Origin: Heterodera schachtii
Lineage: Eukaryota > Nematoda > Chromadorea > Rhabditida > Heteroderidae
DNA length: 64,000 nt
Direction: 5' to 3'
Assembly: GCA_023374025.1 (NCBI GenBank)
Contig: SIJG01000011.1
Span: 75,004 to 139,003 of the forward strand
Part shown: positions 1-10,671 of the stretch, piece by piece
Position numbering within the stretch: position 1 is the first letter of the stretch
Layout of the letters: each line of letters begins with the position of its first letter
Notes under the pieces: generated by a model
Database searches by the model: none
Seen by the model: the letters and a program-made list of their open reading frames with translations, nothing else
What the model was told of the DNA's origin: nothing
Made by a program: the position numbers and the translations under genes

Positions 1-59
1 GAAGCCTTTCATTTGGCATTGAGAAGACAATTTGCCAAAGAACATCCCCCTCTATCACG
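1..59 (+). CDS. Possible 3' end of a coding exon entering from the left edge
   Basis: The first 59 bases read without a stop as EAFHLALRRQFAKEHPPLS plus two bases, followed at 60 by GTAAAA, a usable nematode splice donor. The residue composition is protein-like, unlike the surrounding AT-rich sequence. The rest of the gene would lie left of the window and no downstream exon was recognised. Family unknown; it could be a chance open frame. Confidence 0.3.
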
Positions 60-189
60 GTAAAAATGTGTTAAGATTTTATATAAAAATTTCTTAAAGG
101 CTCATTAAAGTTTTAAAAGCGAAGAAAGAATTGCATTTGTGCTTTCTATTTGTTAGTTATTAATTTATTGCTGTGATTTTTTTGGCAAA

Positions 190-392
190 AGTACGGTCCT
201 CAAATGTACGGTCCGCAATTGTCGTCCGCAATTGTCGTCCGCTAATGTACGATCCGTAATTGTCGTCCGCAATTGTCGTCCGCTAATGTACGATCCGTAA
301 TGTCGTCCGCAATTGTCGTCCGCAAAGTACGGTCCGCAATTGTCGTCCGCAATTGTCGTCGGTCCGCAATTGCCGGTCCGCAATTGTCGTAG
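190..392. repeat. Minisatellite of GTCCGCAATTGTC-like words
   Basis: About fifteen imperfect copies of a 13-15 bp word (gtccgcaattgtc, variants gtccgctaatgtac and gtccgcaaagtac) lie head to tail. The open frame across it is only the translation of the repeat. The word resembles those at 1497, 20409, 26225, 28745 and 60930 in style (a CG-rich half plus CAANTG). No gene is seen from 60 to 190. Confidence 0.8.
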
Positions 393-479
393 CACCTTTT
401 AATGTACAATAATTGTCATATGTTTACGATACCCCCATTTATTTCGTAACTTAAGGAAATGCGCAAATGGATACTGTAT

Positions 480-1265
480 TTTTAATTGGTACAGTAGGGC
501 CCCAGATTTTTTATCGGCCCAACTTCGCACTTTTAGTAATTATTAACGCGAAAAACACTAACGAAATGAAGCATAATGACTAAGGCTTATAAGTTGTTAT
601 CTATTTTTTTTTCTGCGCATTAAAAAAGTGCGTTTTTTTTGTGTTAACCTTTTTTGGTTTGGTAAAGGTTTTTAGTCCGTATAAATCCATTAGAGCTCGA
701 CTTTTTAAAAAACCTGATGGACCTTAATTCCATGTTGGACCTGGGTTTCCTGCACAAAAATCCAGGAAAATCCAAGGCCCAGGAAAAATCCATGCTTTTC
801 ATAGCCTTGATCCAGGCCTTGACTAGGATTTTTTGAAATTTGTTTTAGAATCAAACAAATTTGTCAAAAACAAATAATATTTGTCTTAGGAATAAATTTA
901 AAAATATCAAATTTATAATAATAGTGTGTTTTATATCTATTTAATCTTTTTTTGATATCTTGAAAAATTGGGAATTCAGAATAACAAATTCAAGAATATA
1001 ATCCAGGAAATCCTTTTTTTTTTGGTATTTTCCCTGTACCTTCATTTTCTGGACAAAAACCCAGGAAAACAAGCTCAGCAAAAACCCATTTTGCCGAAAA
1101 ATGGCCTGGACCTGGACCCAGGAAAAACATAGACCCGAACTCTAAAACCCACATATATTTTTTCCTGTAAATTTTATAAAAAAAATGCAAAAAGTGAACA
1201 AAATAAAATGAAGTTTTATTAGACAATTTAATTGAATCTAAAATATTTAATTTAAAATAGCAAAT
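480..1265. repeat. Dispersed CCAGG-rich repeat, no gene
   Basis: Interspersed sequence with many tccaggaaa / ggacctgg words. A near copy is at 13180-13690 (both include the block that reads GPGPGHFSAK on the minus strand) and a shorter relative is at 52990-53190. The minus-strand open frames here are repeat translations conserved between copies by recent duplication. I see no terminal motif that fixes its class. At about 1312-1395 the plus strand reads IANAEILVERERFSLDAT, a possible exon relic that I cannot place. Confidence 0.55.
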
Positions 1266-1496
1266 CATTTAAATGGAATTAAAACAAAAGTTATTGGTTG
1301 GTCCCGTTTTTTCCAATTACATTGTAATTGCGAATGCCGAGATCCTTGTCGAACGTGAAAGGTTTTCTCTCGACGCGACAGTGGTGGATAATAGTTTTTT
1401 TTTATTAGCTTTTTTTTTTGGTTGTTGCACAGTTTAATTTGAGTAAAATTGATTTAAAATTATTGGTAAAATATTTTTAAAATATATTTTTCACTG

Positions 1497-1550
1497 AGCG
1501 GCGCAACTGTCCGGGGCTCAAATGTCCGCGGCGCAAATGTCGCGCAACAC
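1497..1550. repeat. Short block of GGCGCAAATGTC words
   Basis: Three variants of a GC-rich word (gcggcgcaactgtc, ggctcaaatgtc, gcggcgcaaatgtc) stand in AT-rich DNA, the same style as the 26225 minisatellite. It is probably the end of a degraded foldback element. The flanking 1550-2040 holds a polyG/polyC hairpin family (1648-1690) and a copy of the cggcggctcctattggcacc hairpin at about 1945; no gene seen. Confidence 0.5.
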
Positions 1551-2042
1551 GTTTTCTTTAACTGGCATTTTTACATACATTTTCAAATGCCAATAAATAT
1601 GTATACATAGGGAGCGTCTAGGAGGTAGCTTCTATTTTCAACCCCCTTCAAAAGGGGGTGGGTATCTATTACAGGGGAGGTGGAGGGCTTATATTAATAT
1701 TTTAGGGAATACGGCATATTCAAAAATTAAAAATTATGATTGCTTAAATTTTAGCCAATATGTCAGCGAATAACGAGGTAAATTGTGTAATATTTAATTT
1801 AAAAAAAGCTTAAGGACAATTCGGCAGAGGAAAAATTATTGGAAAAATTAATTAAAATTTATTTTTTTTTTAATTTAAATTTTCCAGCTCATTATCCTTA
1901 GTGACTAAGCAATTATTTTCATCAAAGTCTTCAAAAAAAAATTTCTCGGCGGCTCCTATTGGCACCGCCTAACCCCATTTATATCTTATTTTTTGAAATT
2001 TAGCCCCAAAATTTCAAAAATTTGGCATTTTTGGCGAAAAAG

Positions 2043-2430
2043 TAATATTCTTGCACTTTTTGTTTACAGATATTTTTTTTTATTTGATAAAAGGAAAGGT
2101 ATTATTAAATTAATTACTGGTCAATTAAGTTATTCACAATGCACAGAAAATAAAAATAAGAATAATAATGACTTATGTAGGCTCAGGCGATTTCAAATGT
2201 CGGCTTTTACTTTGTAAAATTCTCCAATTAATACAAGCCAGAAAAATTATAAAATTTATTTAAAAATAATTTACCATTACATTATTATAATGTCATCGAA
2301 CGAGCTAAAAGATATATTGTATTATTTATAAAAAGCATTTGGGTAATTCAGCTGAGAGGGCAACCATTTAGAAAAATTTAATTTCTGAAAAATTATTTTT
2401 CAATTTTTTGAAGGGGTTTCAAAGCAAGGC
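2043..2430. repeat. Segmental duplication unit (second copy 11140-11535)
   Basis: From ttcttgcactttttgtttac to ggggtttcaaagcaaggctt the sequence is almost identical to 11140-11535. This block lies immediately 5' of the first recognised chemoreceptor exon (2577), so the duplicated unit includes the receptor locus. The near identity means at least one of the duplications is recent. Confidence 0.85.
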
Positions 2431-3513
2431 TTTAGATTTTTTGGAAAGTTTATTTTTTCGAAAAAAACTGTGATTTTGCCTTAAAAAATTAGTTTTTTTA
2501 ACTTTATTTTTCCTGTTCGTTTTCCTTAAGCCGAATTATTAGGCATGTGATAAGATTATTTTTCAATTAAATTTAGCTGTACGATCTTTACAAAGATGCT
2601 GGAATGGTGCCAATCGAAATTGTCACCAATGGCATTCTTGCTGTGATCTGTTTTTGCGGCATCACTCTCAACATGTTGCTCGTCTATGTCACCGTCAAAT
2701 CAAAGTGAAATGCCTTTGGAATTTTCGCCATAATTTATTAAAATTAATTGAAAAAAGCAAATATAGAAAATTTAAAAAAAATATATGTTCTTAAGGACAA
2801 AAAAAAAAAATTCAAAAACTCAATTTTTGGGGTTCCCTATAATATTAATAAAAAAAAACAATTTATTTATGAAATAAATTCTGTTGAAAATTTTATAATT
2901 TACTCCCAAATCATCCAAAATCGGTTAACGGATGAATAAAACTAAACTTACAAAGATAATTAGGCTGAGCCTTGATTTGTAGATTTGAACAGAGTGTAAA
3001 AGCGAGAAAAACCTAAAAAATAATAAAATTTATTTTAAATTTATGGAAAAAAAATTATTTTATTGAAAATTAAATTTTTTACAATTATTTCTGTGCTCTC
3101 TTTTTTGTGCTACGAAATACCAATTTTAAATTGCCAAAACATCCTTTTTTTGAGGGAACTCCATTCGAAGTGCAACATTTTGATCGCACTTTACGCCTTT
3201 TTAATCTCATTTATTCTGACCGGAAATTCAGTCCCATTTTTCATTTTCCTTTTCGGCATTAATTTCATCAGTCTCGAATTGTGCTTTTACATCCAAATTA
3301 TCCCACTCCTTCTTTCCTCATTCGCTGTTCTATTAAAATTGTGCATCGGAATTGACCGTCTGTTCGGTGTTAGCTTCCCAATTTGGTAAATTTATAAATT
3401 AATTACCCAATTAATTAAATAATGCTTTTTAATTAGGTATAAAATGGGTGGCAGCGGTAAACTTTTCAAAGTTTTTATTGCCATTTGTTTTGCCAAAACT
3501 GTGTTTGTCAACA

Positions 3514-3575
3514 TTTTGTTGTGACTGAGTCGTAGACCATTCGGCCGAATGGTCTACGACTCAGTCACAACAAAA
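3514..3575. repeat. Perfect palindrome centred 3544/3545; copies at 6053, 6399, 6652
   Basis: A perfect inverted repeat without loop, arms of about 27-31 bp, centre attcggccgaat. The same core occurs at 6053-6108, 6399-6456 and 6652-6706, always at a junction between other modules of the composite insertion. Such sequences form cruciforms and are unstable on cloning. They could be element termini joined head to head, or ligation/amplification linkers in the library; the target-site duplication of the whole block favours the former. Confidence 0.85.
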
Positions 3576-3592
3576 AGGAACTTCAAGTTTTT

Positions 3593-5713
3593 TTGCTCTT
3601 CACTGAGCACCCAGTCACAAGGAATAAATGCAATTATGTGCCTTCTGGATTGGTTACCTTCGTCGGCTCGAACATAATGCGCCTTCAGGATTGGTTACCT
3701 TGTCGGCTCGACTTTTCAGTGCCTAAGATTTCCGCACCTACTGATGAATTGCTCAAAAAGGATATACCATGGAAATGGGAAAATGCGCAACAAAAATCCT
3801 TCGAAAAAGCTAAAGAAATTATGCTTTCGGATTTATTGCTGACGCATTTCGACCCTAAATTGCCGATCATTGTGGCCGCTGATGCATCAAAAGGAGGAAT
3901 TGGTGCAACGATCAGCCATCAATTTCCAGACAAAAGTGAACGTGTCATTGAACACGCATCATGCACTTTCTCGGCTGCACAACAAAATTACAGCCAAATA
4001 GAAAAGGAGGCTTTGGGATTGGTGTTTGCGGTACAAAAATTTCACCGCATGCTCTACGGCAGAAAATTTACTCTGCTGACTGATCACAAGCCCCTACTGG
4101 CAATCTTCGGATCAACAAAAGGCATCCCAATTTATTCAGCCAGCCGACTTCAACGCTGGGCGTTAATTTTGTCAAATTACGAATTTGATATTAAATACGT
4201 CAACACAAAGGCTTTCGGAAATGCCGATGTACTTTCGAGGCTCATCGCAAATTACCCGAGGCCATCGGAAGACATTCTCATCGCAAACATCTGCAACGAC
4301 ACTGATTGCTGTGTTAATTTTGTTTTTGAGGCCAAAATCGAGCAACTTCCGATCACCGCGAAAATAATAGCGGAGGAAACAGCAAAAGACGAAATTTTGC
4401 AACAAATTAGCGCTTTCACCAAACACGGATGGCCACAAAAACTGAACGACATTAAATTGTCTCCTTTTCTTCCAAAAAAGGGACAAATTTCCGAAATCGA
4501 AGGATGCCTCGCCTACGGTGAACGAATTGTCATCCCTTCATCACTTCGGAACAACATCCTCAAATCATTGCATTTTGCACATCCCGGCATTGTGCGAATG
4601 AAAGCCATTGCCAGGAACCACGTTTACTGGCCCGGAATCGACTCCGAAATCGAACGAGTGGTCAAGCAATGCGAGGAATGTCACTCAGCCGCCAAAAATC
4701 CTACAAAAGCGAATCTTCAGCCATGGAAGGCAGCAAACGGAGTTTTTGAGCGAATTCACATTGATTTCGCCGGCCCGTGCGCTGACGGCCAAACATACCT
4801 GGTATTGGTCGACGCTTACACGAAATGGCCAGAAGTATGGCAAATGGAAAGAACATCCAGCCAACTCACCATTTCAATGCTCAAATCATTCGTGCATCGG
4901 CACGGAATTCCCAAAGAAATTGTCTCCGACAATGGAAGCCAATTTCGATCCGCCGAATTTGCACAATTCTGCAAAGAATTCGACATAAAACACACCTTCA
5001 CGCCGCCGTTCCACCCAATGTCGAATGGGGCCGCTGAACGGTTTGTCGACATTTTTAAAAGGTCAATGAAAAAGTGCCGTCAAGAAGGCAAAGACTGGCT
5101 CCAAAAAGTGCTCTTGGCCTATCGCACGACACCAAACACGGCACTCAACGGCCACTCGCCAGACGAACTTTTCCTTGGCCGACGCATGCGCACAAGAATG
5201 ACACTTGTCCATCCGGAAAAACAAAAGCTCCAGCCAACAAATTTGGAAAATTTTAAACAATTCCAAGGGCAATACACCAAAAAGATGGAAGACCAATTCA
5301 ACACCAAACACGGAGCAAAATCAGTCAATTTCCAAAAAGAGGAACCAATTTATTTTTGGAATTTGAAAAACAATAAAGCCATTTGGCTCCCGGGAAAAAT
5401 TATAGAGAAATTAGGCACATCTCCGACGTATCGCATCTTGGCACCGACGCTTGGCCGAGCCATTCACCGTCATGCCAACCAAATCAGGCGACGTTTCCCA
5501 ATTGAATTGGAGGACAATGATCAAGTTGAAGAAAATGATCAGACACAGGCACAAAATCCGCCACAATCGCCGATCGCGCACAAACCGCAGACGAATCGCC
5601 AGCAACCGCCCGCTGAGCCCGTACATTTGCGCCGATCAGGAAGAGCCAGGCAAGCACCTCAACGACTGGACCTGGATCCGTCAAAGCCAAAATATGGCTT
5701 AATCCGATCTTGA
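3593..5713 (+). CDS. pol: Ty3/gypsy Pol fragment: RT tail, RNase H, integrase
   Basis: A 706-codon open frame. Residues 1-50 come from segment A of the composite and are not Pol. Pol homology starts at 51 with the end of reverse transcriptase (DELLKKDIPW). RNase H follows with acidic residues D97, E139, D164 and D212 (VAADASKGG, LLTDHKPLL, NADVLSRL). Integrase has the zinc-binding H327/H330 and C360xxC363, then the D391-D446-E482 triad with 35 residues between the last two (IHIDFAGP, SDNGSQF, NGAAERF), and a basic C-terminal domain ending in RRSGRARQAP. In intact elements these enzymes process and integrate the cDNA. Gag, protease and the RT catalytic domain are missing, so this copy cannot be autonomous. 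The frame ends 38 bp before the LTR, as expected for the pol 3' end. Confidence 0.93.
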   Translation: MLFTEHPVTRNKCNYVPSGLVTFVGSNIMRLQDWLPCRLDFSVPKISAPTDELLKKDIPWKWENAQQKSFEKAKEIMLSDLLLTHFDPKLPIIVAADASKGGIGATISHQFPDKSERVIEHASCTFSAAQQNYSQIEKEALGLVFAVQKFHRMLYGRKFTLLTDHKPLLAIFGSTKGIPIYSASRLQRWALILSNYEFDIKYVNTKAFGNADVLSRLIANYPRPSEDILIANICNDTDCCVNFVFEAKIEQLPITAKIIAEETAKDEILQQISAFTKHGWPQKLNDIKLSPFLPKKGQISEIEGCLAYGERIVIPSSLRNNILKSLHFAHPGIVRMKAIARNHVYWPGIDSEIERVVKQCEECHSAAKNPTKANLQPWKAANGVFERIHIDFAGPCADGQTYLVLVDAYTKWPEVWQMERTSSQLTISMLKSFVHRHGIPKEIVSDNGSQFRSAEFAQFCKEFDIKHTFTPPFHPMSNGAAERFVDIFKRSMKKCRQEGKDWLQKVLLAYRTTPNTALNGHSPDELFLGRRMRTRMTLVHPEKQKLQPTNLENFKQFQGQYTKKMEDQFNTKHGAKSVNFQKEEPIYFWNLKNNKAIWLPGKIIEKLGTSPTYRILAPTLGRAIHRHANQIRRRFPIELEDNDQVEENDQTQAQNPPQSPIAHKPQTNRQQPPAEPVHLRRSGRARQAPQRLDLDPSKPKYGLIRS

Positions 5714-5733
5714 ATCCCAAATCAAGGGACAAT

Positions 5734-6045
5734 CGACTTAAGGAGGGAGGTGTTGGATAGGGATCAAAGATCACTCTTCACCATTGTTATCGACTGTTCT
5801 CTCTCCCCCTTTCTCTGTCCAACACTATTTCCATTGTCTCTCTCTCTGCCTATATCTTCCACATTTCTCTGACCCCACGTCTTTATAAGTGTGCCCATTC
5901 CCTCACTCATCGCTCTCCGCTCCATTCATTCGCATTGGACATTTATTTATTATTGTGTTCTCCTTCATCACTGCTCTCCTCCGACATCATCAATTTGTTC
6001 AATTATTTTTATTTGTGTTTATTAATAAATTGTTGATACACAACA
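5734..6045 (+). repeat. Polypurine tract and 3' LTR of the gypsy element
   Basis: A purine run (aaggagggagg) directly precedes TGTTGGATAGGG at 5751, and the block ends GATACACAACA at 6045, giving the TG...CA ends of an LTR of about 295 bp. It contains pyrimidine-rich stretches and an aataaa signal near the end (R/U5-like). The matching 5' LTR is absent, so the element is 5'-truncated. Confidence 0.7.
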
Positions 6046-6108
6046 ATTTTGATGTTGTGACTGAGTCGTAGACCATTCGGCCGAATGGTCTACGACTCAG
6101 TCACAACA

Positions 6109-6650
6109 AAAAGGAACTTCAAGTTTTTTGCTCTTCACTGAGCACCCAGTCACAAGGAATAAATGCAATTATGTGCCTTCTGGATTGGTTACCTTCGTCG
6201 GCTCGAACATAATGCGCCTTCAGGATTGGTTACCTTGTCGGCTCGACTTTTCAGTGCCTAAGATTTCCGCACCTACTTCCTCCCCTTTACGCACTACTCT
6301 GGTGCTTATCGGCACATCAATTGCTGCCGTGGCGGCCTTATGGAATTATTATCAGTAAATAATCCACCGCCAGGAGGAGTCGAACTTGAAGTTCCTTTTT
6401 GTTGTGACTGAGTCGTAGACCATTCGGCCGAATGGTCTACGACTCAGTCACAACAACCAGAGTAGTGCGTAAAGGGGAGGAAGTAGGTGCGGAAATCTTA
6501 GGCACTGAAAAGTCGAGCCGACAAGGTAACCAATCCTGAAGGCGCATTATGTTCGAGCCGACGAAGGTAACCAATCCAGAAGGCACATAATTGCATTTAT
6601 TCCTTGTGACTGGGTGCTCAGTGAAGAGCAAAAAACTTGAAGTTCCTTTT
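6109..6650. repeat. Two opposed foldback units of the composite insertion
   Basis: 6109-6280 repeats segment A (also 3576-3745). The unit then continues to 6400, ending in the reverse complement of its own start (cttgaagttccttttt). 6457-6650 is segment A inverted and shortened. The first unit encodes a 76-residue open frame whose last 25 residues form a hydrophobic stretch (LVLIGTSIAAVAALW); no family is recognised and coding is uncertain. Confidence 0.6.
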
Positions 6651-8244
6651 TGTTGTGACTGAGTCGTAGACCATTCGGCCGAATGGTCTACGACTCAGTC
6701 ACAACACATTTATTATTATTATTATGGCAGCTCAAAGCATTGGGAAAAGTTTGTGTGAAATTAAATATGTCAATTTTGGCGCGACTTGCAAATTCCTATT
6801 GCTCCTAATTAAGACCATTATTATTAGAAATGTGTCTTAATTAAGTATTATTATTATTATTAAACAAATAAGTTGACGTCCTAATTAAGACCATTATTAT
6901 TAAAAATAAATTTGATGTCCTAATGAAGTACCAAACAAATATAAGTTTTGTGCACTAATTAAGACCAGTGATGTGCACAATTGGTGATCTAAGCCATATG
7001 CCAGAGACCAATTCATTGCCGAATATACAAACTTTAATAAATTATTGTGCTGAATTCATCTGTTATGCTTTGATTTGGCCGATCAATTATTTCTCTAACA
7101 GACAAACATTAGGTGGTTGTTAAATTTAATTAATTCATTAATTTTAATTGCTTTCTTAATTGATTAATTTAGAATCGGAAAGGAACAAACGTTTATTGAT
7201 TTCACTGAGTGTTAACATGTTAATCGGTTTCTTCTATTTTATTGGAGTAATAATATTTTTATTTTATAATTTTTAATTTTTTTTTTTTTTAGTTTTTTTT
7301 TTTAGTTTCTTTTTTATAGCTTTTGCTAATGAAAACCCCTAATTTAAGAAGTATTTTGGCACGAAATACGAATTTTTTAAGCACTGGTAAGAATGGGGGG
7401 TGTGGTCTGATGAGAGAAAATATTTTTTTGAAAATTGGGAGAAAAGGAAAAAATCGTTGAAAATGTAACAAAATTTCCGAAATTTCCCCTATTTGAAAAT
7501 TAACAGATCACACCTTATTCAGGAATTTTAAGAGAATTAAAATTTAAAAAATAATAATTTTATAAAGTTTATGAATTTATGATAAAAAAAATTGTGGTGA
7601 TAAAAATGATTTAGAAAATTTTTTGATCAAATTTTGAGAATGATTCAAAAAATTTTAGAAATTTTTCAGTAAAAAAAAAATTTCGTGTTTCGTATTTTGT
7701 TTTAGTTTCGTATTTTTCGTATTTCATATTTCACATTTTAGTTTTCGGTTCGCAACAATAATGGCATATTTCCATTGCACAGCTTAAACCTTTTAACAAT
7801 TGAATACATTGTTTGGCCCATTTGCATTGGTCTCTTTGTGTTGGCATACTCCAGCTGTACACCGGTGCTTTTCCTGTGCAGGTGGCTTATAACTAATTAA
7901 TTAATTTTAAAAATTATAATTAATTTTTTCATATTTTAGCACAGAATATCGTAAAGCATTTTGCAAATATATTTGCAGAAGTGAACACGGACCAAATGTT
8001 GTTGTGCCATTGCAGAATATGCGTATTTCTCAGATTCGTACTTGAGCTTTCTTTTGATATTTTGCATATTAATTTGGACTCGATGATGTCATTTTCATTT
8101 CATTTTTATAATTAATGATCAAGAACCACTTTTAAAATCTTAGGATACTATAAATTATAACATTTTATTTGCCATCCAAATTAAGCATATTAGATATGAC
8201 TTTAAAGCATTTTTGGTGGTAATTTTGCCAAGGGGGTGGTAGCC

Positions 8245-8280
8245 AGACCCTTGGCTTCGGGGGGGGGGGGGGGGGGGCTG
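8245..8280. repeat. Poly-G tract
   Basis: About 20 uninterrupted G in AT-rich DNA, part of a recurrent short family (gggggctttatttttcgaccccc and variants at 1648, 18290, 21040, 30940 and 31030). It could form a G-quadruplex. 8050-8727 otherwise holds no gene; 8590-8720 is duplicated at 12860-13010. Confidence 0.6.
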
Positions 8281-8727
8281 AAGTCAAAAATTCGATTTTT
8301 AGAGGTATATTTTTCTTTTTTATCTTAATAATTTATTTTTATTTCTGAAAAAAATTCAAAATGACGTACAATTTTTTTAAAAATCCGCAATTTTATTAGT
8401 AAAATTTAAATAAAATGAAAACATATAGATTTTGAAAAAAAAGTTTTGAATGTACGAAATTTATTAAATTTTTTGCTTTTTTTTTTGTCTCCAAAAATTT
8501 TCTCAATGCTATTTAAAAAATGAACAAATAATATTTTCTAAAAAATTTCAAATTACCACAATAAAAATAAATACTTAAATAAATAGCAAATTCACAACTT
8601 CGGAAGTACAAACAACAAACAGTTCACATTAATAAGTCAATGAGTTACATTTTATGACATCGTTTTGGCCCGGTGTCATGACAACTCGTAACTCGTACAA
8701 AACGCAAAGCTAACAATGGGTAGGTAA

Positions 8728-9471
8728 CAGGGATGGCATTCCGAGGCCCCAAAAATTTTCGGAAATCGGAAATCGGAATTCCGACCCCAAAAACGTCGGA
8801 AATCGGAAGTCGGAAATCGGAAATTCAAAAATATTTTGATTATTTGAATATTTTGCTTGAAAAATTATTCAATGATTTTATCAAAATCTTTTTTTATGTA
8901 ACACGTTTTTTACGGCGCGTTTTTTTCAAAAACTTTTTGGGAACATGGGGGGGGGAGGGTCCGGCGGTGCCGATAGGCGCCGCCGGGAAAATTTTTGTAA
9001 TTTTTAATTCGATTTGTTAACAGATTTTGTCCAAAAAATGACAAATTTTTGTAATTTTGAGCAAATTTTGCAAGAAATTTAAGGTTTTTAGGGTCCGGCG
9101 GTGCCGATAGGCGCCGCCGGGAAAATTTTTGTAATTTTTAATTCGATTTGTTAACAGATTTTGTCCAAAAAATGACAAATTTTTGTAATTTTGAGCAAAT
9201 TTTGCAAGAAATTTAAGGTTTTTAGGGTCCGGCGGTGCCGATAGGCGCCGCCGGAAAATTTTGAAATTGTACAAAAATTACTAATTTTTTGAAAAAAAAT
9301 TAAAAAAAAAATTTCCGAAAATTTCCGACTTTTCATCAAAAATTTCGGAAATCGGAAGTCGGAATTCCGGCGACCAAAATTTTTTCGGAAATCGGAAATC
9401 GGAATTCCGACCCCAAAAATGTCGGAAATCGGAAATCGGAAGTCGGAAATCGGAATTCCGTGCCATCCCTG
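8728..9471. mobile_element. Non-autonomous hAT-like element 1 (TSD GTAGGTAA)
   Basis: Terminal inverted repeats CAGGGATGGCA...TGCCATCCCTG are flanked on both sides by GTAGGTAA (8720-8727 and 9472-9479), an exact 8-bp duplication. Subterminal regions are runs of ggaaatcggaa words. The middle carries a tandem repeat of about 134 bp (8955-9222, partial third copy) containing a cggcggtgccgataggcgcc hairpin. There is no transposase; the short open frames follow the repeats. The 8-bp target duplication and YAGGG ends fit the hAT superfamily. Confidence 0.85.
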
Positions 9472-10083
9472 GTAGGTAACTCATACACCAAAAAAACTTT
9501 AATTTTTATTCAAAGAAAACTTAGAATTATCAAAAAAAGAAAAATCAAAGGAATTTTTGTTCGAAGAAATGAAAAATTCGTAATTTTAAATTTAAATAAA
9601 TTACAAAAATATGAAAATTAAATAAAAATTTTCAAAAAAAAAAATTTTAATTTTTCGAAGAAAAAGAAAAAATGCTTTTTTTAAGAAAAATATTTTATCT
9701 CGAGTTTGGAGTAACAATTCCTTGCAACATTTATTTCATTATTATTCATTCATATTTGATAAGATTTTCTTGTTTTAAAAATAAAATTCAATTTAATTAT
9801 TTTTTCCAGTTAAAAATTAATAAATATAAAATCGTTTTTCATAAATTTTAAAAAACAAAACTCCGAATAAAAAAGTCGAATTATTTGAACCAAGAATTTT
9901 TTGTTAGCCAAAAATATTTAATTTTTTCTTGGAAATCGGACATTTTTACAACTTACATTAAATTATTTAAACCTGCTTCTTTAATGGACAAATAATTTAT
10001 TCAATTTGTTTAAAGTGGTAATTTTTTTGCAAACAGCAGAAGGCCACTTTTAACGCACTTTTTCTAAAAGAAACGGTGATAAA

Positions 10084-10602
10084 TAGGGCTTCCATTTTTA
10101 GGCACAAAAATAGGCAAAAAAAAATTTTTATTAAAGCTTTTAGGTAGCAAAACACGTAAAAATTAATCAAAAAACTTATTTTGCCGATATTTCTATTGTT
10201 TTAAGGTTGTTTTCGATAAAAATAATTATTTAAACCAAAAATTTTTATTAAGAAAAAATAATTGAATTTTGAGGATCAATTTTTGTGAAATTTTCTTTTA
10301 ATTCTTAGGGGTGTATTTTCTTAAAAAATTTCAAGTCGATTCTTAGGGGTGTATTTTTCATTTTTATTGCATTTTTGTTATGGATTTTTCCGAAAATCCT
10401 GAAAAAGGCGTCAAAAATGGCGAAATAGGCACAAAAATAGGCAAATAGGCATTAAGCACAAAAAGTCCAAAATAGGCAAAGTTAGGCATTATAAAAGTCA
10501 TCGTAGACACCCAAAATCAAGCGGAAAATGCTTTTTTCGTGCTTATCTAAGCGTATCAAGTGCGCAAAACTTTTAGGCATTTGCCTAAAAATGGAAGCCC
10601 TA
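10084..10602. mobile_element. Non-autonomous hAT-like element 2 (TSD GTGATAAA)
   Basis: Ends TAGGGCTTCCATTTTTAGGC / GCCTAAAAATGGAAGCCCTA with exact 8-bp duplications GTGATAAA at 10076-10083 and 10603-10610. Inside are aaaataggca repeats; the right third recurs at 30120-30330. No coding capacity. The preceding 9480-10083 shows no gene, only AT-rich sequence with a duplicated patch (9990-10070, also at 14410-14480). Confidence 0.85.
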
Positions 10603-10671
10603 GTGATAAATTATTAAATTAAATAATGTTATAAAGCGAAAGGGTTAATTTCTTTTATTTTCATTAAATTA

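Larger units (their letters stand above)
3517..6706. mobile_element. Composite insertion: palindromes, gypsy pol 3' half, LTR, foldback units
   Basis: The insertion starts TGTTGTGACTGAG, ends CAGTCACAACA and is flanked by a 5-bp direct repeat CATTT (3512-3516 and 6707-6711), so it is a genuine integration into receptor exon 3. From left to right: palindrome, a 170-bp segment A, truncated pol, polypurine tract, LTR (5751-6045), palindrome, segment A again plus a 120-bp tail (6281-6400), palindrome, segment A inverted (6457-6650), palindrome. Segment A copies look essentially identical, so the rearrangements are recent. No gag, protease or complete reverse transcriptase is present, and no matching 5' LTR was found. 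Confidence 0.75.
2577..8045 (+). pseudogene. Srsx-like 7TM chemoreceptor, split by a 3.2-kb insertion
   Basis: Recognisable exons: 2577-2704 (TM1, LNMLLVYVTVKS), 3155-3385 (KELHSKCNILIALY, then TM2-TM3 ending GIDRLFGVSFPIW), 3437-3516 (YKMGGSGKLFKVF, TM4), 7783-7881 (TM7, PICIGLFVLAYSS) and 7940-8045 (cytoplasmic tail STEYRKAFCKY to a stop). Splice phases join correctly (2/2, 2/2, 2/2 in the remaining exons). The CNILIAL block after TM1, the DR after TM3 and the short YR-x-AFC tail fit nematode Srsx chemoreceptors, G-protein-coupled receptors of sensory neurons. Exon 3 is cut by the insertion at 3517-6706, and I could not find convincing TM5-TM6 exons after it, so this allele should be null. 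The first coding exon with the start codon was not identified. 7130-7780 is AT-rich intron-like DNA with no other gene. Confidence 0.75.

Noticed and set aside
190..392. CRISPR-like array
   Set aside because: Repeats are contiguous without unique spacers and the genome is eukaryotic; it is a minisatellite.
990..1268. Minus-strand frame conserved at 13154-13877
   Set aside because: Conservation is at the DNA level of a dispersed CCAGG repeat, the frames differ in length and no protein features are seen.
9017..9339. Minus-strand frames with repeated GGAYRHRRTLKTLN
   Set aside because: Produced by the 134-bp tandem repeat inside a non-autonomous element.
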